DNA of 12,994 nucleotides from Nitrososphaerota archaeon (lineage in GTDB: Archaea > Thermoproteota > Nitrososphaeria > Nitrososphaerales > JAGGXQ01): assembly GCA_021162925.1 (NCBI GenBank), contig JAGGXQ010000039.1, positions 1-12,994 of the forward strand. Direction: 5' to 3'. Numbering within the stretch: the first letter of the stretch is position 1; each line of letters begins with the position of its first letter. Below the pieces are notes generated by a model. That model made no database searches. It saw only the letters and a program-made list of their open reading frames with translations, and was not told the origin of the DNA. Both the position numbers and the translations under genes were made by a program. Of the stretch, positions 7,749-12,994 are shown one piece after another.

Positions 7749-8146
7749 TTCGAGACCACCTCCTCAGGCATGAGCCCGACGAACTGATCCGCCAAGCTAC
7801 CTCCCTTGAAGAGGATGACGGTCGGGATGCCGGTGATCCCGTACTTCGAAGCGGTTACGGGGTTCTCGTCGACGTTCAGCTTCGCCAATACCACCTTCCC
7901 CCCGTAGTTGGACACGACGCGCTCTAGGATCGGGCTCAGCATGAGGCAGGGGGCGCACCATTCGGCCCAGAAGTCTACCAGGACCGGCACCCGCTTCGAC
8001 CTCTCTATCACCTTCTCCTCGAAGTCCGTGTCGGTTACGGTGTAAACCAATGAAGCTTTGGGATGGGTCTGGCCCTCCTCCAGATGCTTCATCAGCTCCT
8101 TAAACTTCTTGGCGAGTATCCTCTCAAGCCCTTCGTCGGCTCCCAT
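7724..8146 (-). CDS. Thioredoxin with N-terminal helical extension
   Basis: A 140-residue thioredoxin that reduces protein disulfides in the cytoplasm. The active site WCAPC is at 63-67, the cis-proline is P108 in GIPT, and the fold runs from about residue 35 to the C-terminus. The first 30 residues (GLERILAKKFKELMKHLEE) form a charged predicted helix absent from classic 105-residue thioredoxins. The ATG at 8146 is preferred because it lies 26.5 bases from the centre of the palindromic TTTATAAA, predicting a leaderless mRNA. The in-frame ATG at 8158 and TTG at 8164 would lie upstream of that RNA start. The overlapping FTR subunit gene downstream is its likely reductant. The upstream divergent neighbour is an Lrp/AsnC regulator that may control both. 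Confidence 0.93.
   Translation of the reverse strand: MGADEGLERILAKKFKELMKHLEEGQTHPKASLVYTVTDTDFEEKVIERSKRVPVLVDFWAEWCAPCLMLSPILERVVSNYGGKVVLAKLNVDENPVTASKYGITGIPTVILFKGGSLADQFVGLMPEEVVSKWLKRHIS
7756..7763 (-). promoter_or_regulatory. Strong ribosome binding site GGAGGTGG for the FTR subunit
   Basis: Read on the minus strand, GGAGGTGG lies inside the thioredoxin coding sequence and 7 bases before the GTG at 7748. It fixes the FTR start and shows that this internal operon gene is Shine-Dalgarno led, unlike the leaderless first gene. Confidence 0.75.
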
Positions 8147-8168
8147 GCGACCATCCATCCCCAAAATC

Positions 8169-8176
8169 TTTATAAA
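8169..8176. promoter_or_regulatory. Shared palindromic TATA element for thioredoxin and Lrp genes
   Basis: TTTATAAA reads the same on both strands. Its centre is 26.5 bases from the thioredoxin ATG at 8146 and 30.5 bases from the Lrp ATG at 8203. One element thus fits two opposite leaderless transcripts. Confidence 0.65.
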
Positions 8177-8190
8177 CTTTTTCTTCGGTA

Positions 8191-8199
8191 TACATTGTA
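8191..8199. promoter_or_regulatory. Small palindrome before lrp, candidate auto-operator
   Basis: TACATTGTA is a perfect odd palindrome (4-base arms) and abuts GTATAC (8188-8193), itself palindromic. It covers the predicted start of Lrp transcription, the usual place for archaeal autorepression. It is short, so chance occurrence is possible. Confidence 0.35.
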
Positions 8200-8202
8200 A
8201 AA

Positions 8203-8631
8203 ATGAAGCTGGACGAAAAGGATCTGGAGATACTTAGGATGCTGGAGAGGAACGCGAGGACCTCGTTCAGAAGCATTGCGAAGGAGATAGGGCTGAGCCC
8301 GATGGCCGTGGTGAAGAGGGTTAGGAAGATGGAGAGCGAAGGGGTCATCAAGAAGTATACGATAGCGATAAATCCGGACGTGTTGGGATACAATTGCAAC
8401 CTATACATACTGGTGAGGGTGAAGGCCGGGTTCGACGCCACCGAGATAGGTAAGAAGCTATTGGAGTTGCCGGGTACTTGCAATGTAAACCAGATCACCG
8501 GGGATCACGACCTAGTCCTGATGGCCAGGTGCAGGGATAGGGAGGAGATCGGGAGATACCTCTGCGAGATAAACAAGATGGAAGGGGTCGAGAGGGTGAA
8601 CTCCTACTTCATAATAAGGAGCATAGGCTGA
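8203..8631 (+). CDS. Lrp/AsnC family transcriptional regulator
   Basis: A 142-residue regulator with the usual Lrp/AsnC layout and length. The N-terminal winged HTH starts LDEKDLEILRMLERNART, with recognition helix SPMAVVKRVRKME (about 32-44). A linker (INPDVLGYN) follows. The C-terminal RAM domain (about 65-140) has the conserved ITGDHDLVL (98-106), where amino acid effectors bind in many members, and ends SYFIIRS. Such proteins form dimers or octamers and control amino acid or redox metabolism. The effector cannot be told from sequence. The ATG at 8203 is leaderless by position relative to TTTATAAA. It is divergent from thioredoxin/FTR, so autoregulation and control of those genes are reasonable inferences. 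It ends 1 base before the end of convergent guaA. Confidence 0.94.
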   Translation: MKLDEKDLEILRMLERNARTSFRSIAKEIGLSPMAVVKRVRKMESEGVIKKYTIAINPDVLGYNCNLYILVRVKAGFDATEIGKKLLELPGTCNVNQITGDHDLVLMARCRDREEIGRYLCEINKMEGVERVNSYFIIRSIG

Positions 8632-8632
8632 A

Positions 8633-10159
8633 TCACTGGGGCTCTATGGTGCTCGGGGGCTTGCTTGAAACCGAGTAGGTTACCATGGTAACCCCTTCGA
8701 CCTCGTTGGTTATCCTGTTGCTCATCCTCTCGAGCACTTCGTAGGGTATCCTGAACCAATCGGCGGTCATCCCATCCTCGGAGCAGACGATCCTTATGGT
8801 CACGATCCTCCCGTACCTCCTCTCATCCCCTTGGACCCCAACCGCCCTATCTTCCCCGACGAACGCGAACGCCTGCCAGACCTCGTCGTAGAGGCCGGCC
8901 TTCTTAAGCTCCTCCTCCACTATCGAGCTGGCCTTCCTCACTATCCTGAGCTTCTCCTCGTTCACCTCTCCTATTATCCTGACGGCGAGCCCAGGCCCGG
9001 GAAACGGATGCCTCCTGACGAACCACTCCGGGAGGCCGAGCTCCCTAGCGACCTCCCTGACCTCGTCCTTGTAGAGCTCCCTCAAGGGCTCTATCAACTC
9101 GAAGCCAAGGGATTCTGGGAGGCCGGCTACGTTGTGGTGGCTCTTTATCCTGGAGGCGAAGCTACCGCTCCTTGCGCTCTCTATGACGTCTGGATACAGG
9201 GTGCCTTGGGCTAGATACTTGAACCTCCCGAGCTTCTTTGCCTCCTCCTCGAACACCTTTACGAACTCCTCGCCGACTATCCTCCTCTTCTCCTCGGGAT
9301 CGGATACGCCCTTCAGCCTCCTCAAAAATCTTTCAGAAGCGTCGACGTACCTGAAGTTTATGCCGAGCCCCTTGAGCATCTCGATGACCTCCTCTGGCTC
9401 TCCCTCCCTCATAAGCCCGTGGTTCACGAAGATGCCGAAGAGCCGATCCCCTATCGCCCTTTTGACCAGCACGGCGGTGGTGGTCGAGTCCACCCCTCCG
9501 CTCAACGCGCAAAGGACCCTATCCTCCCCGACCTTTTCCCTTATCTCCTTGACCGCCCTCTCTATGAAAGAGCCGGCGTTCCACTCGCGCCTGCACCCAC
9601 AGATCCTTACGGCGAAGTTCTCGATTATATCCCTCCCGTGCTCCGTGTGGGTTACCTCCGGGTGGAATTGGACCCCGTAGATCTTCCTCACCTTATCCCT
9701 CACGGCGGCGTACCTGGAGTTCTTGGTGTAGGCTATGGCCTCGAAGCCCTTGGGCAGCTTGGTGACCTTATCGACGTGGCTCATCCAGCAGTAGAACCTG
9801 CCAGGCAGGCCCGAGAAGAGATCCGAAAAGTCCTTGACGATCAGCTCGGCCCTGCCGTACTCCCTCTTCCTCCCTTTGGAGACCCTCCCCCCTAGCTTGA
9901 ACGCTATGAGCTGGAGGCCGTAGCATATGCCCAAGATCGGGAGCCCAAGCTCGAAGATCCTCGGATCCGGCATGGGGGCATCCTTCTGGTAGACGCTCGA
10001 GGGCCCTCCGGAGAGGACTATCCCCTTCACGTCCTCCCCCAGCCCATCCGCGGGGGTGTTGTACGGCAGCAGCTCCGAATAGACCCCGACCTCCCTTATC
10101 CGCTTCGCTATCAGGTGGGAGTACTGCCCCCCGAAGTCGAGCACGACTATCCTATCCAT
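8633..10159 (-). CDS. guaA: GMP synthase (glutamine-hydrolysing), single-chain
   Basis: A 508-residue enzyme converting XMP, glutamine and ATP to GMP, the last step of guanine nucleotide synthesis. The N-terminal class I glutamine amidotransferase domain has C79 in GICYGLQ and H166 and E168 in FHPEVTHTEHG. The ATP pyrophosphatase domain has the P-loop SGGVDS at 220-225. The C-terminal dimerisation domain ends with the GuaA motif KPPSTIE (500-506), with the GPGLAVRIIGEV stretch before it. All domains are in one polypeptide, whereas many Euryarchaeota split them into two proteins. The ATG at 10159 overlaps the end of the upstream coiled-coil gene by 8 bases, so translation is probably coupled to it. 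It lies downstream of idh in the same operon-like run. Confidence 0.97.
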   Translation of the reverse strand: MDRIVVLDFGGQYSHLIAKRIREVGVYSELLPYNTPADGLGEDVKGIVLSGGPSSVYQKDAPMPDPRIFELGLPILGICYGLQLIAFKLGGRVSKGRKREYGRAELIVKDFSDLFSGLPGRFYCWMSHVDKVTKLPKGFEAIAYTKNSRYAAVRDKVRKIYGVQFHPEVTHTEHGRDIIENFAVRICGCRREWNAGSFIERAVKEIREKVGEDRVLCALSGGVDSTTTAVLVKRAIGDRLFGIFVNHGLMREGEPEEVIEMLKGLGINFRYVDASERFLRRLKGVSDPEEKRRIVGEEFVKVFEEEAKKLGRFKYLAQGTLYPDVIESARSGSFASRIKSHHNVAGLPESLGFELIEPLRELYKDEVREVARELGLPEWFVRRHPFPGPGLAVRIIGEVNEEKLRIVRKASSIVEEELKKAGLYDEVWQAFAFVGEDRAVGVQGDERRYGRIVTIRIVCSEDGMTADWFRIPYEVLERMSNRITNEVEGVTMVTYSVSSKPPSTIEPQ

Positions 10160-10688
10160 GGCTCTCAGGCAGCTTTTCGAGCATCTTGGTGAAAGACCAG
10201 GTCAGCGAGCTCAGGATGTCGTTCAGCCTGCTCCTGTTCCCGTAGTTCCTCACGGTTATCTTCCTGATGAAATCGTCCTCGTCGATCTCGTAGCTCAGGG
10301 CCTCCTCCTCCGATAGCGCCCCCTTCTCTGCCAGCTCCAGGTCCCTGCTCCTCATCCCGTTAAGGACCCTGTTTACGAAGAAGGACCTGAAGGGAGGGAT
10401 CGAGGAGCTCAGCTTCACCTCGCTGGCCGGGACTATCGAGACCTCGTCCTCGGATATATAGGCGTTCGCAAGCAGCTTGCCATCCCCCCTCTTCAGGGGC
10501 CTCACCTCGACCGCCTCCTTCTGGGCCAGCTCGGATGCCTTCTTGAAGCTACCGGCCCTCAAAACGGCGTTGAGCACCTCGAGCGTATCGTTGAGCCTCT
10601 CCAATTCCGCCTCCAGCTCTCTTATCCTAGATTCGAGCCAAGTCTTCAGCTCGGCCGCCTTCCTGATCTCCTCATCCCCTATGGCCAT
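10152..10688 (-). CDS. Conserved-looking coiled-coil protein of unknown function
   Basis: A 178-residue soluble, acidic protein with no signal peptide or membrane segment. Residues about 6-48 form a predicted coiled coil (LKTWLESRIRELEAELERLN). A variable linker follows, then a second region of about 70-165. This contains LLANAYISEDEVSIVPA, IPPFRSFFVNRVL and IDEDDFIRKITVRNYGN and looks like a small folded domain. I recall crenarchaeal proteins of similar layout without known function, but cannot name the family. The ATG at 10688 is preferred because GAGGTGA lies 11 bases upstream. The alternative GTG at 10703 adds 5 residues and follows the idh stop by 1 base. It overlaps guaA by 8 bases. Its position between idh and guaA suggests co-expression and says little about its job. 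Confidence 0.8.
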   Translation of the reverse strand: MAIGDEEIRKAAELKTWLESRIRELEAELERLNDTLEVLNAVLRAGSFKKASELAQKEAVEVRPLKRGDGKLLANAYISEDEVSIVPASEVKLSSSIPPFRSFFVNRVLNGMRSRDLELAEKGALSEEEALSYEIDEDDFIRKITVRNYGNRSRLNDILSSLTWSFTKMLEKLPESHG

Positions 10689-10699
10689 TGAGGGATCTT

Positions 10700-10706
10700 T
10701 CACCTC
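10700..10706 (-). promoter_or_regulatory. Ribosome binding site GAGGTGA for the coiled-coil gene
   Basis: On the minus strand GAGGTGA overlaps the idh stop codon. It is 11 bases before the ATG at 10688, slightly long for archaea, but overlaps the alternative GTG at 10703, which it cannot serve. It therefore favours the ATG. Confidence 0.45.
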
Positions 10707-11727
10707 ACCGATTTAAACCTTTTAGCTTCTCCACGATCGCTTCGGTCATCTCGGAGGTGCTGGCCTCGCCTCCCAGATCGGGGGTCAGGTGCAAACCCTC
10801 TCTGTAAACCTCGTAAACGGCCTCGAATATCGCCCTCGCCTTGTCCCTCTCACCTAGGTAGTCGAGCAACCAAGCCGCAGAGAGCACCGCGGCCGTCGGG
10901 TTCGCCTTGTTCTGGCCCACGATGTCCGGCGCCGTCCCATGCGCGGGCTCGAACATCGCATACTCGTCGCCGAAGTTCGCCGAGTAAACGAGCCCTATGC
11001 CGCCTAGGAGCCCCGATGCCAACTCGGATATTATATCCATGAATAGGTTGGAGCCGAGCAGCACGCTCCGGTTGAACTGGGTCGGGTTCATCACGAGCTG
11101 CTGGGCCATGTTGTCTATGAAGAACTTCTCGACCCTTACCTCCGGATAGTCTTTGTGGAGCTCCTCGACCGCTTCCAAAAAGAGCCCGTCGGAGTGCTTC
11201 AGTATGTTCGCCTTGTTCACCACTATAAGCCTGCTCCACCCCTTATCCCTTAAAAGCTCGTAAGAATACCTCGCGACCTTGATGCTGCTCCGCTTGGTGA
11301 CCTTCCTTATGGATATCGCGAGTTCGTCGCTTATCCTGAAGTCGAGCCCGGAGTAAAGGCCCTCCGTGTTCTCCCTAACGCATACGAAGTCGAGATCGGC
11401 CTTGGCGTTGGGGTTCGGGAGCGTCTTTATCGGCCTCACGTTGGCGTAGAGGTCGAGCCCCTGCCTTATGCTCACGGTTGCGCTCTTCGGTAGCTTCGGA
11501 TCTGGGACGGTCATCGTCGGGCCCTTTAGGCAGGCGTCGGTGCTCCTCAAGACCTCCCAGGTATCTTCAGGTATGTAGCTGGGGCCACCGTGCTCCTTCC
11601 ACCACTCGTATCCGGCGTCGCAAGGTATGAATTCGACGTCGGGATCGAGCACATCCACGACCCTTAGGGCGGCGTCTATGACCTCTGGTCCTATGCCATC
11701 TCCCTTGATGAGGGCAACCCGCTTCAT
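10705..11727 (-). CDS. Isocitrate/isopropylmalate-type dehydrogenase, probably NAD-dependent isocitrate dehydrogenase
   Basis: A 340-residue beta-decarboxylating dehydrogenase. GDGIGPEV (9-16) opens the protein. The substrate loop is SATVSIRQGLDLYANVRP (82-99), with S82 and R88 matching E. coli IDH S113 and R119; N115 is T84. Y125, K172 and D205 match catalytic Tyr, Lys and metal Asp. HGTAPDIVGQNKANPTA (263-279) carries D268 and I269 where NADP enzymes have Lys and Tyr, so NAD is the likely cofactor. The serine in the substrate loop favours isocitrate over isopropylmalate, but homoisocitrate remains possible. The second acidic metal-site residue (Asp311 in E. coli) is E235 in NLFMDIISELAS. 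The ATG at 11727 is about 26 bases from TTTATTAA, predicting a leaderless start inside the acyP-idh gap. Confidence 0.88.
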   Translation of the reverse strand: MKRVALIKGDGIGPEVIDAALRVVDVLDPDVEFIPCDAGYEWWKEHGGPSYIPEDTWEVLRSTDACLKGPTMTVPDPKLPKSATVSIRQGLDLYANVRPIKTLPNPNAKADLDFVCVRENTEGLYSGLDFRISDELAISIRKVTKRSSIKVARYSYELLRDKGWSRLIVVNKANILKHSDGLFLEAVEELHKDYPEVRVEKFFIDNMAQQLVMNPTQFNRSVLLGSNLFMDIISELASGLLGGIGLVYSANFGDEYAMFEPAHGTAPDIVGQNKANPTAAVLSAAWLLDYLGERDKARAIFEAVYEVYREGLHLTPDLGGEASTSEMTEAIVEKLKGLNR

Positions 11728-11749
11728 CCAACCGGCTAAACCGATGGGT

Positions 11750-11757
11750 TTAATAAA
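11750..11757 (-). promoter_or_regulatory. TATA element for idh overlapping the acylphosphatase stop
   Basis: On the minus strand TTTATTAA is centred about 26.5 bases before the idh ATG at 11727. It includes the TAA stop of acyP. It predicts a separate leaderless idh transcript even though the two genes are only 22 bases apart. Confidence 0.55.
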
Positions 11758-12022
11758 TTATCTTGAAGTCGTCGAACTCGCCCTTGTACTCCTCACTTTG
11801 AACCCTAACCTCATCGACCCTCGCAGCCGGGGGCCCGACCCTGCACAGCTCGACCATCCTCTCCACGGCCCTTTCATCCCCCTCGAAGACCGCTTCCACC
11901 CTACCATCGGGTAGGTTCCTGACCCAGCCCTTGACCCCCAGCTCCTTGGCCATCCTCCTGACGAACCACCTGAACGCCACCCCTTGGACCAGCCCCGATA
12001 TATAGACGTGGACCCTCCTCAC
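11750..12022 (-). CDS. acyP: Acylphosphatase
   Basis: A 90-residue acylphosphatase, the normal length for this small alpha/beta enzyme, which hydrolyses acyl phosphates such as 1,3-bisphosphoglycerate or acetyl phosphate in the cytoplasm. The signature [11 protein letters not shown] (10-20) contains the catalytic arginine R18. [17 protein letters not shown] (32-48) contains the catalytic asparagine N36. The C-terminal strand FDDFKIIY fits the family's usual ending. The start is GTG at 12022, 25 bases from the centre of the AT-rich element at 12043-12052, so a leaderless mRNA is likely and no Shine-Dalgarno sequence is seen. It is followed after 22 bases by idh, which seems to have its own promoter, and is divergent from a 98-residue unknown. 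Confidence 0.95.
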   Translation of the reverse strand: MRRVHVYISGLVQGVAFRWFVRRMAKELGVKGWVRNLPDGRVEAVFEGDERAVERMVELCRVGPPAARVDEVRVQSEEYKGEFDDFKIIY

Positions 12023-12042
12023 GGGAGGGATCTAGGCCAAGG

Positions 12043-12052
12043 GATAAATAAG
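12043..12052. promoter_or_regulatory. Shared TATA-like element for acyP and the 98-residue gene
   Basis: GATAAATAAG (plus) / CTTATTTATC (minus) is the only AT-rich block in the 49-base gap. Its centre is about 25 bases from both the acyP GTG at 12022 and the ATG at 12072, so it could serve both as a leaderless promoter. Confidence 0.55.
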
Positions 12053-12071
12053 TTGATGCCAAACCAACCGT

Positions 12072-12368
12072 ATGAAGCCGTACGTGGAGCTCTTGGAGAG
12101 GTTGGAGAGGATGGACGGCAGGGACCACGGGAGGGACCTGATCGAGTTCGATCAAAACGTGCTCAGGAGGTACAGGGAAGGCGGCCCCTGGAGGCTTTTG
12201 AAGGACGGGCTGGTCCTTTACGGTTGGCACGAAGAGGAGCCCGTGAGGATGCTGAGCCTGAAGTTCTTCCACGAAAAGGGGAAGGTGAAGATGGGCTTGA
12301 GGGACCTCGCATCCATGCCCAAGTCCGAGCAGCTGCACTGGAGGAAGTTCCAGCTCACTACGGTCTGA
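12072..12368 (+). CDS. Small protein of unknown function (98 residues)
   Basis: I do not recognise this gene with confidence. It encodes a basic, soluble 98-residue protein with no membrane segment. The N-terminal half is helical and highly charged (VELLERLERMDGRDHGRDLI). A middle strand-like part (LKDGLVLYGWHEEEPVRMLS) follows, then KGKVKMGLRDLASMPKSE. It ends in SEQLHWRKFQL (85-95). An EQ-x-[HY]-W-[KR] pattern like this recurs, as far as I recall, in prokaryotic proteins of unknown function; this is unverified. Support for a real gene comes from the ATG placed about 25 bases after a TATA-like element, codon use like the neighbours (AGG arginine), and the fact that it fills the space exactly between acyP and pdxT. 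Its stop overlaps convergent pdxT by 11 bases. Confidence 0.78.
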   Translation: MKPYVELLERLERMDGRDHGRDLIEFDQNVLRRYREGGPWRLLKDGLVLYGWHEEEPVRMLSLKFFHEKGKVKMGLRDLASMPKSEQLHWRKFQLTTV

Positions 12369-12984
12369 GCCCTTTGTAGGACAGGATCATCTTGAGGAAG
12401 TGCTCGTGAATCCTCGTATCGCCGGAAAGCTCGGGGTGGAAGGAGAGGCCGAGCAAGTTCCCCTGCTTCACCCCGACTATATGGCTTCCCAGCCTGGCGA
12501 TCACTTCGACGCCGGGGCCGATCTCCTTCACGGTCGGGGCCCTTATGAAGACCCCCTTGAAGCCCTCGCACCCAAGGGCCGGGATGTCGAGATAAGCCTC
12601 GAAGGATTCCCTCTGCCTGCCGAAGGTGTTGCGCTCCACCACCACGTCCAAAAGGCCCAGGGTCCTCTGATCCACCTCGCCAACGACCCTATCGTATACA
12701 CGCCTCGCCATCACCACCAGCCCGGCGCACGTCCCCATCACCGGCATCCCCTCCCTTGCCCTCTCCTTCAAGGCCCTGAAGGCGCCCTTGAGCGTCGAAA
12801 GCGCCCCTATGACCGTGCTCTCCCCTCCGGGTATTACGAGCCCGTCTAGCCCCCTGATCTCTTCCTCCCTTTTGGCCCAGAGCACCTCCCCTTCGATGCC
12901 GAGCTTATCCATCGAGGACTTCAAGGCACTTATGTGCTCCTCTACATCCCCCTGAAGGGCAAGGACCCCTACCTTGAGGCTCAT
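12358..12984 (-). CDS. pdxT: Pyridoxal 5'-phosphate synthase glutaminase subunit
   Basis: A 208-residue class I glutaminase that supplies ammonia to PdxS for making pyridoxal 5'-phosphate by the DXP-independent route. It shows LALQGDVEEH (8-17), the oxyanion-type PGGEST (52-57), and the nucleophile C86 in MGTCAGL. ERNTFGRQ (117-124) is specific to PdxT. H183 and E185 in SFHPELSGDTR complete the catalytic triad. Length and motifs are complete. The ATG at 12984 is 10 bases from the window edge; GAGGAT is seen 4 bases before it as a possible ribosome binding site. pdxS is expected just upstream, outside the window, but is not visible. Its product PLP is the cofactor of TrpB2 in this window, a metabolic link only. 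Confidence 0.97.
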   Translation of the reverse strand: MSLKVGVLALQGDVEEHISALKSSMDKLGIEGEVLWAKREEEIRGLDGLVIPGGESTVIGALSTLKGAFRALKERAREGMPVMGTCAGLVVMARRVYDRVVGEVDQRTLGLLDVVVERNTFGRQRESFEAYLDIPALGCEGFKGVFIRAPTVKEIGPGVEVIARLGSHIVGVKQGNLLGLSFHPELSGDTRIHEHFLKMILSYKGLRP

Positions 12985-12994
12985 GCCGATCCTC

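Noticed and set aside
8147..8164. Longer thioredoxin starts (ATG 8158, TTG 8164)
   Set aside because: Both lie upstream of the RNA start expected from TTTATAAA, and the added residues look unstructured. They are not excluded without 5'-end data.
9132..9680. Plus-strand open frame of 182 codons inside guaA
   Set aside because: It is a Ser/Leu/Pro-rich mirror of the guaA coding sequence and has no independent support.
1..12994. CRISPR array, insertion sequence or integrated element
   Set aside because: There are no direct repeats with regular spacing, no transposase or integrase, and no shift in codon use. All genes look like core chromosome genes.

Overview
The window looks like a compact genome segment from a thermophilic archaeon. 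AT-rich TATA elements sit about 26-30 bp upstream of start codons, which predicts leaderless transcripts. Genes inside operons instead carry GGTGAT or GGAGGTG Shine-Dalgarno sequences. Arginine is mostly AGG, isoleucine is often ATA, and the proteins are rich in Glu, Lys and Arg. Gene content (TldD/TldE pair, RNase J-like beta-CASP protein, TrpB2 with a TrpY-like regulator, archaeal ROK kinase, catalytic FTR subunit without its partner) fits archaea, perhaps a Thermoproteota/Korarchaeota-type lineage. The phylum is a guess. I see no mobile element, CRISPR array, tRNA or rRNA, and no gene-free stretch over about 60 bases.

Layout. At the left edge is the 3' part of a medium-chain dehydrogenase (2-478, +). 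An overlapping plus-strand operon follows: RNase J-like beta-CASP hydrolase (522-1820), TldD metalloprotease (1813-3249) and its partner TldE/PmbA (3246-4559). Converging on it is trpB2 (5941-4556, -). Divergent from trpB2 is a TrpY-like HTH-ACT regulator (5998-6501, +), then a ROK sugar kinase (6524-7462, +). A minus-strand redox pair follows: thioredoxin (8146-7724) and the ferredoxin-thioredoxin reductase catalytic subunit (7748-7452). Divergent from it is an Lrp/AsnC regulator (8203-8631, +). A minus-strand group then reads acylphosphatase (12022-11750), isocitrate/isopropylmalate-type dehydrogenase (11727-10705), an unknown coiled-coil protein (10688-10152) and GMP synthase (10159-8633). 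Divergent from acylphosphatase is an unknown 98-residue protein (12072-12368, +). At the right edge is pdxT (12984-12358, -), the glutaminase of PLP synthase.

How the parts work together. The best functional unit is trpB2/trpY. In Methanothermobacter, TrpY is a trp repressor that also controls trpB2. Here the two genes sit back to back around one TATA element, with an inverted repeat on each side of it (TGAACA-N4-TGTTCA and TGCTG-N7-CAGCA). The thioredoxin/FTR pair implies that thioredoxin is reduced from ferredoxin rather than NADPH. TldD/TldE should form a heteromeric metalloprotease, overlapping a likely RNA-processing enzyme.

The architecture is very regular. All three divergent pairs share a single TATA region between leaderless starts 57, 57 and 50 bases apart. 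All four convergent pairs end within 1 base of each other or overlap, leaving no room for conventional terminators.
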